A DNA stretch of 38,565 nucleotides from the NCBI RefSeq assembly GCF_001642725.1, contig NZ_LSUQ01000024.1:1-38565 (forward strand), read 5' to 3'. Shown piece by piece: positions 25,260-32,690 of this stretch. The DNA is from Ferroacidibacillus organovorans. GTDB lineage: Bacteria > Bacillota > Bacilli > Alicyclobacillales > SLC66. Below the pieces are notes generated by a model. That model saw nothing but the letters and a program-made list of their open reading frames with translations. It was not told the DNA's origin and did no database searches. Numbering within the stretch: the first letter of the stretch is position 1; every line of letters starts with the position of its first letter. The translations under genes were made by a program, and so were the position numbers.

Positions 25260-25387
25260 AATCAAGCGATCCCGCGACGACTTCTTTCTTGCGACAGAAT
25301 TTTGCCTGACCACCTTTTGAACTCGCACACACGGTGATTTCGCTTCACGAATCTGGGGCATACTGGAAACGCAAGGAGGCGATCGCA

Positions 25388-27478
25388 TTGCGCAAATGGA
25401 AACTTCACCCACTCTTACTGACGCCTGCCACACTTTTTCGCATCACCGTCGAATCCCCACGCGCGCCGCGCGCGCGTGAAGCTCGCCGCATGCTGCGCGT
25501 ATTCCACGCAAAACCGTTGATTCTCATCGGTTCAAGTTTGTGCAGTTTCCTTCTATGCACGCTGGGTTACTTAAAATACGCGCCACTTCCTAAGGGGATC
25601 ATCATGGATCCTTCGCGCATTCTCGCATCTGATGGAAAGGGGCTTGCTGATCTTGTATCCGCGGGAGTCACGCGTCAAGTGGTCACTCTCGCCGACATTC
25701 CCCTGAGCCTTCAAGAGGCGACGGTCGCGATCGAAGACCGCCAGTTTTACGCGCATCACGGCGTCAACCTAAAAGGCATTACGCGCGCGCTCTTGGCAAA
25801 CGTCGGCGCGGGCCACGTTGTGCAAGGCGGCTCTACGATCACGCAACAACTCGCCAAAAATCTTTTCTTAACGAGTGATCGCACACTGTCGCGCAAGATG
25901 CGCGAGTTGCTCCTCGCCATGCAACTGGAGTGGCACTATACAAAATCACAAATCCTTAGTGACTACTTGAATGTCATCTACTATGGAGAAGGCGCCACAG
26001 GAATCGGAACCGCCTCCCTCTCCTATTTTGGAAAACCCGTCTCTCACTTGACCCTGGCGGAAAGCGCGATGCTCGCAGGACTTCCCAAGGGCCCTAGTCT
26101 CTATGATCCGCTCACGCATCCAAAAGCGGCAAAGGAGCGACAAACTACGGTGCTCTCCGCCATGGTACACGCAGGTTTCATAACGACGGCGGCGGCGCGC
26201 GCCGCAGAGCGGCAACCGCTCACGTATATCCGGCGCTCCGCGGCGCAAACGGATGCGCCCTATTTTGTCGACGCGGCAACGCGCGACTTAAAACAGCAGT
26301 TTCATCTGACGAGTGACGACCTTTACCGCGGCGGTCTCATGATCCACACGCCCCTTGATGTTACACTTGCGCATCACGTCGATCAGATCATCAAGGCAAA
26401 ATTGCGGCCGTTTCCGGGACTGCAGGCGGCGGTCGTCGTAATGGACCCGCAAAACGGCGATATTTTGGCCTATTCGGGTGGCCGCGACTATCGCACAAGC
26501 CCCTATGATCGCGCGCAAGCCATGCGGCAACCGGGCTCCACCTTTAAGGCGATGGTCTATGCGGCGGCGCTCGATGGTGGAAAGACACCGGCGACCCGCT
26601 ACAAGAGTGCCCCAACTGCATTTTCCCTCTCCCGTGCGTCAGGCTCTGCCTATCTTGTGCACAATTTTGCAGATGACTACGCTTATCACAACCTCGACAT
26701 GCAGCAGGCGATCGCGCGCTCCGACAACGTGTACGCTGTGCACACAGCAATCGACACAGGTCTTCTTCACGTCATCCAGACGGCGCGCGCGCTTGGACTG
26801 CCAGATGACATGAAACCTTATCCGAGTCTCGCGCTCGGCGTGTTTCCTGTCTCAACGCTGCAAATGGCGCGCGCCTACGCGGCGTTTGCAAACGGCGGTC
26901 TGCTCGTTCATCCGCATTTTGTCTCGCGTGTCACCGATTCACAAGGTCACGTGCTGCGCCGCGCGCCAGACGATCGCTTACAAGTGTTGCGCCCAAGCAT
27001 CGCCGCGCAGATGACCCAGATGTTGACGCACGTCATGAAACCGGGCGGAACCGGATATCGCGTCTCCAACATCTTGACTGAGCCTGTCGCCGCAAAGACG
27101 GGAACCACCGACACTGACGCGTGGATGGTCGGCTATACGCCGCGCGCCGTGTGCGCCGTGTGGGTCGGATATGATCAGATGCGCCCGCTCAGTTCACTCG
27201 CCTCACACGTGGCCGCCCCGATTTTTGCCAATGTGATGGAACAAACGATTCTCAAGTACCCAAGTGGCGGCTTTGAGACAACGACTGCAACCGGAATCGA
27301 AAACGTGGCGATCGATCCGGAGACGGGCCAGCGCGCCACTTCGATGTGCCCCGACCGCGATGTCTTACCGTTTCGCGCTGGCACGGCGCCAACTGTCTCG
27401 TGTGTGGCGCACCCAGAGAAAAATGCTCCCGTGTGGGAGCGCGCCTGGAATGCGGTGCGCTCACTTTTCGGTGGATAA
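25388..27478 (+). CDS. Class A penicillin-binding protein (glycosyltransferase/transpeptidase)
   Basis: A bifunctional peptidoglycan synthase of 696 aa anchored by one helix (LILIGSSLCSFLLCTLGYL). The GT51 domain has the catalytic glutamate in AIEDRQFYAHHGV and the GGSTITQQLAKN block. The transpeptidase domain has the nucleophile SxxK in QPGSTFKAM, SDN in ARSDNVYA and KTG in AAKTGTTDTDAW. The TTG at 25388 is preceded by AAGGAGG with an 8-base spacer, better than any earlier codon. The N-terminus is basic and cytoplasmic. It stands alone on the plus strand, diverging from speE. Which Bacillus PBP it equals is not clear. Confidence 0.94.
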   Translation: MRKWKLHPLLLTPATLFRITVESPRAPRAREARRMLRVFHAKPLILIGSSLCSFLLCTLGYLKYAPLPKGIIMDPSRILASDGKGLADLVSAGVTRQVVTLADIPLSLQEATVAIEDRQFYAHHGVNLKGITRALLANVGAGHVVQGGSTITQQLAKNLFLTSDRTLSRKMRELLLAMQLEWHYTKSQILSDYLNVIYYGEGATGIGTASLSYFGKPVSHLTLAESAMLAGLPKGPSLYDPLTHPKAAKERQTTVLSAMVHAGFITTAAARAAERQPLTYIRRSAAQTDAPYFVDAATRDLKQQFHLTSDDLYRGGLMIHTPLDVTLAHHVDQIIKAKLRPFPGLQAAVVVMDPQNGDILAYSGGRDYRTSPYDRAQAMRQPGSTFKAMVYAAALDGGKTPATRYKSAPTAFSLSRASGSAYLVHNFADDYAYHNLDMQQAIARSDNVYAVHTAIDTGLLHVIQTARALGLPDDMKPYPSLALGVFPVSTLQMARAYAAFANGGLLVHPHFVSRVTDSQGHVLRRAPDDRLQVLRPSIAAQMTQMLTHVMKPGGTGYRVSNILTEPVAAKTGTTDTDAWMVGYTPRAVCAVWVGYDQMRPLSSLASHVAAPIFANVMEQTILKYPSGGFETTTATGIENVAIDPETGQRATSMCPDRDVLPFRAGTAPTVSCVAHPEKNAPVWERAWNAVRSLFGG

Positions 27479-27515
27479 AGCGTCGCTCCTGCGCTGCGCC
27501 AGTACGGTGTGCATA

Positions 27516-27524
27516 TGCTATACT
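27516..27524 (+). promoter_or_regulatory. Extended -10 promoter element of the aminotransferase
   Basis: TGCTATACT lies 26 bases before the aminotransferase ATG, suggesting the gene has its own promoter rather than relying on read-through from the PBP gene. Confidence 0.4.
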
Positions 27525-27550
27525 TTCAGTAAAAAATGAGGAGAACGCAC

Positions 27551-28756
27551 ATGACACACACGCTAGCTCGACGCGCGCAGGCGATCTCTCCGTCGCCCAC
27601 CCTGTCACTGGATACAAAAACCAAGGCGTTGATCGCACAAGGGCATGACGTCGTCAATCTTACGGTGGGCGAACCTGACTTTCCCACGCCGCTCGCCGCT
27701 TCTTACGCGGCGATTCGCGCGATTACCGAAGGCTTTACAAGGTACACGGCGCCCGCCGGGATTGTCGAATTGCGCAAGGCGATCGCCGAGAAACTGGCGC
27801 AGGAAAACGGCCTCTCTTATTCACCCGATGAGATTATTGTAAGCACTGGTGCAAAACAATCTCTTTATAACATCTTCATGACCCTTCTTGATCCGGGCGA
27901 CGAAGTGCTTCTGCCAGCCCCTTATTGGGTGAGCTATCCGGAACAGATTCGCCTTGCAGAAGGTGTCCCTGTCGTTCTTGAGACGGATGAACAGAGCGGT
28001 TTCAAAGTTACCCCGGAACAAGTGTTGCGCGCGATCACGCCGCGCACCAAAGCCATTCTTATCAACTCCCCGAGCAATCCGACAGGGGTCACATACACCC
28101 CCGAAGAGATCGATGCGTTGGCGGAGGCGCTCACTTCAACCTCACTCTATGTGGTGAGTGATGAGATCTACGAACAGCTAACCTATGGCGTGACGCACAA
28201 GAGCATCGCGACCTCGAGCGAGGAACTGCGCAAACGCACCCTCGTCGTAAACGGTTTCTCCAAAACGTTTGGCATGACGGGCTGGCGGGTGGGTTATGTG
28301 GCGGGCGATCGCACATTGATTCAGGCCATGTCAAGCTTTCAATCCCATACGACTGCAAACCCGTCGTCCATCTCTCAACGCGCAGCACTCGGGGCGCTTG
28401 GCACCTTTTCTCCGCAAACGCGCGAGACCATGCGCGAGCGACTGCAGTTTGTCACGCGCGCGCTCGCAGAGCTTCCAGGAATCACGTGCGCACAGCCAAA
28501 CGGCGCGTTCTATGTCTTTCCAAACGCGTCCTCATGGATTACAAAGACCTATACCAAAATGTCGGGCGAGTCGATCGTCATTCGCGACGGCGACCATCTC
28601 GGTGAACTGCTTTTGTCTGAAGCGCTGATCTCCGTCGTTCCCGGTTCAGGTTTTGGCGCGCCAAACAATTTCAGAATTTCTTATGCGACATCCATGCCAA
28701 ACCTAGAGAAAGCGATGGAGCGTTTGCGCGACTTTGCGAAACGCATCGCGCACTAA
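27551..28756 (+). CDS. aspB: PLP-dependent aminotransferase (aspartate aminotransferase, class I)
   Basis: A fold-type I aminotransferase of 401 aa that moves amino groups between aspartate (or a similar donor) and 2-oxoglutarate. It shows the N-terminal VVNLTVGEPDFPTP, the cofactor-contact NSPSNPTGVTYT, VSDEIYEQLTYG with the PLP-binding Asp and Tyr, the Schiff-base lysine in NGFSKTFGMTGWRVG, and the carboxylate-binding Arg in NNFRISYA. These fit the Bacillus AspB subgroup. The ATG at 27551 has GAGGAG 8 bases upstream. The exact donor cannot be read from sequence. Confidence 0.92.
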   Translation: MTHTLARRAQAISPSPTLSLDTKTKALIAQGHDVVNLTVGEPDFPTPLAASYAAIRAITEGFTRYTAPAGIVELRKAIAEKLAQENGLSYSPDEIIVSTGAKQSLYNIFMTLLDPGDEVLLPAPYWVSYPEQIRLAEGVPVVLETDEQSGFKVTPEQVLRAITPRTKAILINSPSNPTGVTYTPEEIDALAEALTSTSLYVVSDEIYEQLTYGVTHKSIATSSEELRKRTLVVNGFSKTFGMTGWRVGYVAGDRTLIQAMSSFQSHTTANPSSISQRAALGALGTFSPQTRETMRERLQFVTRALAELPGITCAQPNGAFYVFPNASSWITKTYTKMSGESIVIRDGDHLGELLLSEALISVVPGSGFGAPNNFRISYATSMPNLEKAMERLRDFAKRIAH

Positions 28757-28869
28757 CGCATACCGCTTTCAATCCCCATTTTTTCACTCGAGGTACGCCA
28801 CGCATCACGCGGCGCGCCTCGTTTTCATATACTGCGCAAAGAAGGCACTGCGCAGGAGTTGACACGAAA

Positions 28870-29526
28870 ATGGCCTCCAAAATTACTACCCAGCAGCGAA
28901 ACGAACGCATCAAAGCGCTGCGTGCGCGTCTACAGCAACTGGACAAGACAGATGAGAATGAAAAAGAGCGCACACGCCTGCGGCGCGAACTCCAACTGAT
29001 TCGCGCGGAAGCGAATGCGCCTGCGAAAAAGACGGTCGATGCGATCCAATCGATCAGCAAAACGCTCACGCCAAAATCGATCGAGGATTCGCTCGGCACG
29101 ATCACTTCTTTGCGCGAGTTTTGTAAGCATTGCATACGCTATGTTCAACAGGCCGATCAGGTCTTGGACACACTGTCAGTCACAACCAACTCCTTGAAGG
29201 ATTCAGGCGTACTCAAAAAACTGATGGAGTCAAAAGGAAAAAACCTTGACACATCCGATTTTACAAACATTCTCATGGCGTTGATGAACTCCCCGCTTGG
29301 TGCGACGGTGTTCAACCGTCTTGGCAATGGGAAAAAGGAAGATGACAAAGCGTCCCCGGTGACCGACCCGCCAAAGCGCACCATAAAGCGTCGCTCGCGT
29401 AGCGTAGCGCGTCGACCCGTAAAGCGCAGCAACGCGAAACGCGGCCGATCCTCGCCACGCGCGCAATCGCCACGCGCGCAATCGCCACGCGCACAATCGC
29501 CACGCGCACAAAAGACAGCCCGCTGA
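28870..29526 (+). CDS. Unknown helical protein with basic repetitive tail
   Basis: I do not recognise the family. Residues 1-50 are highly charged and helical (RNERIKALRARLQQLDK), probably a coiled coil. The middle (about 60-155) is helical, with FCKHCIRYVQQ and a LMNSPLGATVFNRLG segment. The last 50 residues are Arg/Lys/Ser-rich and end in four SPRAQ repeats, the kind of tail that binds nucleic acid or other polyanions. GGAG lies about 12 bases before the ATG. It faces the gene at 29611-30054, which is also basic and helical, across a shared terminator; the two may be distant relatives or serve the same structure (for example spore or nucleoid). No function is assigned. Confidence 0.7.
   Translation: MASKITTQQRNERIKALRARLQQLDKTDENEKERTRLRRELQLIRAEANAPAKKTVDAIQSISKTLTPKSIEDSLGTITSLREFCKHCIRYVQQADQVLDTLSVTTNSLKDSGVLKKLMESKGKNLDTSDFTNILMALMNSPLGATVFNRLGNGKKEDDKASPVTDPPKRTIKRRSRSVARRPVKRSNAKRGRSSPRAQSPRAQSPRAQSPRAQKTAR
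29452..29511 (+). repeat. Four tandem 15-bp repeats (SPRAQ) in the coding tail
   Basis: TCGCCACGCGCGCAA occurs twice, followed by two copies of TCGCCACGCGCACAA, in frame and encoding SPRAQ four times. The near-identity indicates recent slippage expansion, so the number may vary between strains. Confidence 0.85.
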
Positions 29527-29550
29527 CGCATATCAGTCGCCAGCATCTCT

Positions 29551-29586
29551 AAAAGGGGGCATCGCCTTGCGGCGGCGCCCCCTTTT
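29551..29586. terminator. Bidirectional terminator between convergent genes
   Basis: AAAAGGGGGC and GCCCCCTTTT pair around an inner ATCGCC/GGCG stem with a TTGC loop. Run-off T tracts occur on both strands. It lies midway between the stop of the repeat-tailed gene and that of the convergent gene. Confidence 0.85.
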
Positions 29587-29610
29587 CAATCGCGTTACGA
29601 ATCTAAGGCC

Positions 29611-30054
29611 TCATTTAACAAATTTTTTGATTTCCTTGATGGTCTTGTCATCCACCGCATCGCCACCATATTTCTTGGCAATTTCCTCAACGGACACTTT
29701 CGGACCCTTGTCATCTGCGTTTTTCGTCGCATCAGTGAACGCGTTCAAAAAAGCGTTCATCCGCTTTGGATCGACTTTGATTCCGATATCTTGCGCGATA
29801 TTTTGCGTAAGGTCGCGCACTGTGGTAGGATCGCGCCACGCTTCCGGCTTCATGTCCTTCACCCGTTTTAACGCGTCAAACAGATTTCCTTTATCAATGC
29901 GTTTCATGTTTTCCTTCAGTGTGTCAAATGAGCCGCCTGGCGTTCCTTGCGAACGCGTGGCTTCAAGTGGAGCTTGCACGTTTTTTTCAACACGCGCGTC
30001 CGCTTTGCTCGGACGTTTTTTAGCAATCCGTGATTTACCCGTATTTTTTTGCAC
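29611..30054 (-). CDS. Unknown lysine-rich helical protein
   Basis: Not recognised. The 147-aa product has a basic, probably disordered N-terminus (VQKNTGKSRIAKKRPSKAD), then a helical domain: DTLKENMKRIDKGNLFDALK, DPTTVRDLTQNIAQDIGIKV, and MNAFLNAFTDATKN near the end. GTG 30054 was preferred since GGAGGGG lies 8 bases upstream; earlier in-frame ATGs lack such a site. No signal peptide or membrane helix is seen. It converges with another basic helical protein, and nothing in either indicates catalysis. Confidence 0.7.
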   Translation of the reverse strand: MQKNTGKSRIAKKRPSKADARVEKNVQAPLEATRSQGTPGGSFDTLKENMKRIDKGNLFDALKRVKDMKPEAWRDPTTVRDLTQNIAQDIGIKVDPKRMNAFLNAFTDATKNADDKGPKVSVEEIAKKYGGDAVDDKTIKEIKKFVK

Positions 30055-30176
30055 GCTTGCCCCTCCTGGATTCCATCGTTTCATCCCTCTCATGCTATGC
30101 AAAAACACGCAGAGCGCCTCTCGCCTTTGCCCATTCTACGAAAAAACGGGCACCCAGCGACTCCGAATGAGCGTTC

Positions 30177-30260
30177 AAGAGTGACCCGTACTCTTCTAAG
30201 CACGTATCCGTGCAATACGCCCTGTCTCCCTCTGAGCAAATGGCATACGCTTAGAAGAGG
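30177..30260 (+). promoter_or_regulatory. Leader with competing hairpins before the SGNH hydrolase
   Basis: CTCTTCTAAGC (30191-30201) is an exact complement of GCTTAGAAGAG (30249-30259), which touches the ribosome binding site AGGAGGGG of the hydrolase. The same left segment can instead pair with AAGAGT (30177-30182) in a 6-bp hairpin. A third small hairpin, GCACG-TATC-CGTGC, lies at 30200-30213. The two large pairings exclude each other, which is how riboswitches and attenuators control ribosome access. I do not recognise a known riboswitch class. Confidence 0.45.
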
Positions 30261-30270
30261 AGGGGAGAGG

Positions 30271-30939
30271 ATGAACCAAATCACCGTTTATGGGGATTCC
30301 ATCGCGGCGGGCTACGGTGCCCCACTGTCGCACGGCTTCGTACCTGTGCTCACGCGCCTGTGTTCGCGACAAGTGAATCTTCCGATCGACTATCGCAATT
30401 ATGGTCAATCCGGCATGACATCGTATGCGTTATCATCTGCGCTGCGCTTCAATGATGCCTGGGTGACAGGCGGTCTCACTGCGCGTACCGTATGTATACT
30501 CATCGGCGGTGACGATCTCATTCAAAACGTTCCGATTCTACTTTCCGGACAGCGCGCCGCCGTAGAACGTGCGCTTAAAGCGAGCGCCTTCGCCTATACA
30601 GCATCCCTGCGCCGCATCCGCGCGCTTACTCGACGTCCCCTGGTGGTCGGCACGATCTACAATCCTTATCCCGCCACTAAAGCTGCTGACATTGCTGTGG
30701 CCGTGTACAACGAGCGTGTCATTCTGCCAGCGGCAGAGCACGTCGGTGCAGCAGTCGCACCGATCGCAGAAGCCTTTTCCGGGCGCCAGGCCGAACTCAT
30801 TGATGGGTATGGAACCGGAGTGGCCGGCGCTCCCGGCAGAAATGGCGTCGCCTTTCCGATTCACCCAAACCTGCAAGGTCACGCCGTCATCGCCGAAACC
30901 TTTCTCCCCTTCGTCGCTCCCGCATTTTCACGCGAGTAG
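30271..30939 (+). CDS. SGNH/GDSL-family hydrolase
   Basis: A 222-aa esterase-like protein. Block I is VYGDSIAAGYG with the nucleophile Ser10. The block II glycine is in NYGQSGMTS. Block III is IGGDD where GxND is usual, so the oxyanion-hole Asn is replaced by Asp. Block V is IHPNLQGHAVI with the catalytic histidine. No signal peptide, so it is probably cytoplasmic. The ATG has a strong AGGAGGGG site. Substrates of the family include lipid, sugar and peptidoglycan esters; none can be picked here. The gene stands alone on the plus strand. Confidence 0.85.
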   Translation: MNQITVYGDSIAAGYGAPLSHGFVPVLTRLCSRQVNLPIDYRNYGQSGMTSYALSSALRFNDAWVTGGLTARTVCILIGGDDLIQNVPILLSGQRAAVERALKASAFAYTASLRRIRALTRRPLVVGTIYNPYPATKAADIAVAVYNERVILPAAEHVGAAVAPIAEAFSGRQAELIDGYGTGVAGAPGRNGVAFPIHPNLQGHAVIAETFLPFVAPAFSRE

Positions 30940-30955
30940 CATGCGCTGGCACAAG

Positions 30956-30985
30956 AAAAGGGACAGGGTGCGCGCTCCCTGTCCC
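30956..30985 (-). terminator. Terminator of spoVT
   Basis: GGGACAGGG pairs with CCCTGTCCC around an 8-base loop. On the minus strand the stem is followed by TTTTC, so it ends the spoVT transcript 25 bases after its stop codon. On the plus strand no T-run follows. Confidence 0.75.
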
Positions 30986-31009
30986 GCATGAATGAGGCCG
31001 TAAAATCCG

Positions 31010-31552
31010 CTATTGTTCCATTTGCTTCGAGAGAAATCCAGCCGCCGTCTCTGCCAACTTTGTCTCAAGCTCCCCCATGTGCACTTGCTCGTCCCGCGAA
31101 AAGAGGATGACACTGCCGATTGGATCGCCGTTATAGATAATTGGGGCGATGACGCGCGATGAGATATGTTCGCTTCGATCTTTGACAATCTGCATTTCAC
31201 TGGCGGTTGTGGCGACACTCAACTTCCGGTCTTCCATGGCTTTCTCAACTTCAGGACCGATCGATTTTTCGAGATAGTCTTTCTTCGGTGCACCCGCCGT
31301 GGCGATAACCGCGTCACGATCCGTAATAAGCGTCGGATGTCCAAGCGTCTCATTCAACGACTCCGCATACTCTTTTGCAAAATCGCCCAGCTCGCCAATC
31401 GGTGAATACTTTTTGAGGATCACCTCACCGTCGCGATCCACAAAGATCTCCAGTGGATCCCCTTCGCGAATGCGCAGCGTGCGCCTGATCTCTTTAGGAA
31501 TGACCACCCGTCCTAGATCGTCAATTCTACGTACTATACCTGTTGCCTTCAT
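31010..31552 (-). CDS. spoVT: Stage V sporulation protein T, AbrB-type regulator with GAF domain
   Basis: SpoVT tunes sigma-G-dependent gene expression in the forespore. The N-terminal 50 residues are an AbrB swapped hairpin (MKATGIVRRIDDLGRVVIPKEIRR). The rest is a GAF-like domain with LITDRDAVIATAG and IYNGDPIGSVILFS. The ATG at 31552 has GAGGAGG 8 bases upstream, giving 180 aa, close to the Bacillus protein. The upstream stretch 31553-31679 holds no gene; I looked for a sigma-G promoter and did not find a convincing match. Its place after mfd is conserved, apart from the inserted lipoprotein gene. Confidence 0.95.
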   Translation of the reverse strand: MKATGIVRRIDDLGRVVIPKEIRRTLRIREGDPLEIFVDRDGEVILKKYSPIGELGDFAKEYAESLNETLGHPTLITDRDAVIATAGAPKKDYLEKSIGPEVEKAMEDRKLSVATTASEMQIVKDRSEHISSRVIAPIIYNGDPIGSVILFSRDEQVHMGELETKLAETAAGFLSKQMEQ

Positions 31553-31679
31553 GAGATACCTCCTCACTTTCCTTTCGAATCTGCCCATTCATCCTTCTTT
31601 CGCATGAGGTTCATCGCTTGACGTTATCATGTCCTAAATGAACGCAAACTTTCCATATCTTTTTCACCCAATAATTAGG

Positions 31680-31710
31680 AAAAGCGCCCCGCCTTGCTGG
31701 GACGCCTTTT
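31680..31710 (-). terminator. Terminator after the PrsA-like gene
   Basis: AAAAG and CGCCCC pair with the facing GGGACG and CTTTT with one bulge around GCCTTGCT. It lies 50 bases after the lipoprotein stop and would end the ctc-to-prsA-like transcript before spoVT. Confidence 0.65.
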
Positions 31711-31760
31711 CGTTCAATCCGGGAAACGCAAAACCTCATCGCGTAGCCACAACAAGGGAT

Positions 31761-32690
31761 CTACGCTTTTGGCAGTGTCACTTTGATGTTTGCCGTTTTC
31801 AGCTTCTGATTATAGAGCGCAAGGAAAGCGCTCTTCTCGTTTTGTTGAACCAGCGCCGACATCACGGAGGACTGTACTTTTGAAAAAGGTTGCGTGGTAC
31901 GCGAAATGACACGCATGACAAACCACCCATACGTTGAGTTAAACGGTTGCCCAACCTGGCCAATCGGCTGTGTCATCGCGTGCTGCGCAAACGGTGCCAC
32001 CCAGTTTGTCGGATTCTGGTTTGTGTAGATTCCACTGTTTTTGGCGGATCCTGGGTCTTGCGAGTACTTAGCGGCGAGCGTCTTCCAACTCGCGCCTGCG
32101 CGCAACTGATTGGCGAGCGATTGCGCCAAGCTCTGTGACTTAACAAGAATCGCCTGTTCCGTAATCGTCGTGTACTGTTCCAGGTTATTTTTATAGTAGA
32201 GCTGCTGTTCCGAAAGCGGAATGGTTTTAACGAGCGTCTGCGCGTAGGAAGACAGCGTCAGTTGCTCCTGAACGTACGTTTCAAGATCCGCCTCAGTCAA
32301 TTTCAGCGACTGCATTTTCTGGTTGAATGTCGTCGAATTGTTGCTGTAAAGCCCACTGATAATATTCTTTTCGAACTGGAGCGTATCCTGGTGAAGCACA
32401 GACGTTTTCATTTTGGGAACCGCCTTCTGCGCAACTGGCAAGAGAAGGCGCGCCAGCACAATATACTGCTTGGCGATATCCGTCTGAATCGTGGCAGACG
32501 GTGTCATCGTCGGGTTTAGAAGCTGCTCGATATGTACCTGTGTCTCAAACTCCGGCTGGGAGAGTGTCCCCCCATTATACGTCGCCACAGTCGCGGCGCT
32601 GACATTCGTACCGCATCCCGCGAGAACGAGCAGAGCACTAACCATGGTCACCGCGAATGTACTTTTATGAAAGCGTGTTTTGTTTGGCAT
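31761..32690 (-). CDS. PrsA-like foldase lipoprotein (parvulin-type peptidyl-prolyl isomerase)
   Basis: A 309-aa secreted lipoprotein. The signal peptide ends in the lipobox LAGC, with Cys26 as the lipid-modified residue. The SurA/PrsA-type helical N domain follows, then a parvulin-like domain (ILVKSQSLAQSLANQLRAG, AKYSQDP, GQPFNSTYGWFVMRVI). Such proteins help fold exported proteins outside the membrane. The ATG at 32690 has AAGGAGG 9 bases upstream, and this start lies inside the last codons of mfd. The gene is not part of the Bacillus spoVC-mfd-spoVT block, so its insertion here is a lineage feature. The GxNPxxWxxxF region is divergent, so isomerase activity is uncertain. Confidence 0.88.
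   Translation of the reverse strand: MPNKTRFHKSTFAVTMVSALLVLAGCGTNVSAATVATYNGGTLSQPEFETQVHIEQLLNPTMTPSATIQTDIAKQYIVLARLLLPVAQKAVPKMKTSVLHQDTLQFEKNIISGLYSNNSTTFNQKMQSLKLTEADLETYVQEQLTLSSYAQTLVKTIPLSEQQLYYKNNLEQYTTITEQAILVKSQSLAQSLANQLRAGASWKTLAAKYSQDPGSAKNSGIYTNQNPTNWVAPFAQHAMTQPIGQVGQPFNSTYGWFVMRVISRTTQPFSKVQSSVMSALVQQNEKSAFLALYNQKLKTANIKVTLPKA

Noticed and set aside
27425-27440. GCTCCC-GTGT-GGGAGC hairpin as a terminator
   Set aside because: It lies within the coding end of the penicillin-binding protein gene and is not followed by a T-run.
29452-29511. Tandem repeats as a CRISPR array
   Set aside because: Units are 15 bp, contiguous without spacers, in frame in a coding tail, and no cas genes are near.
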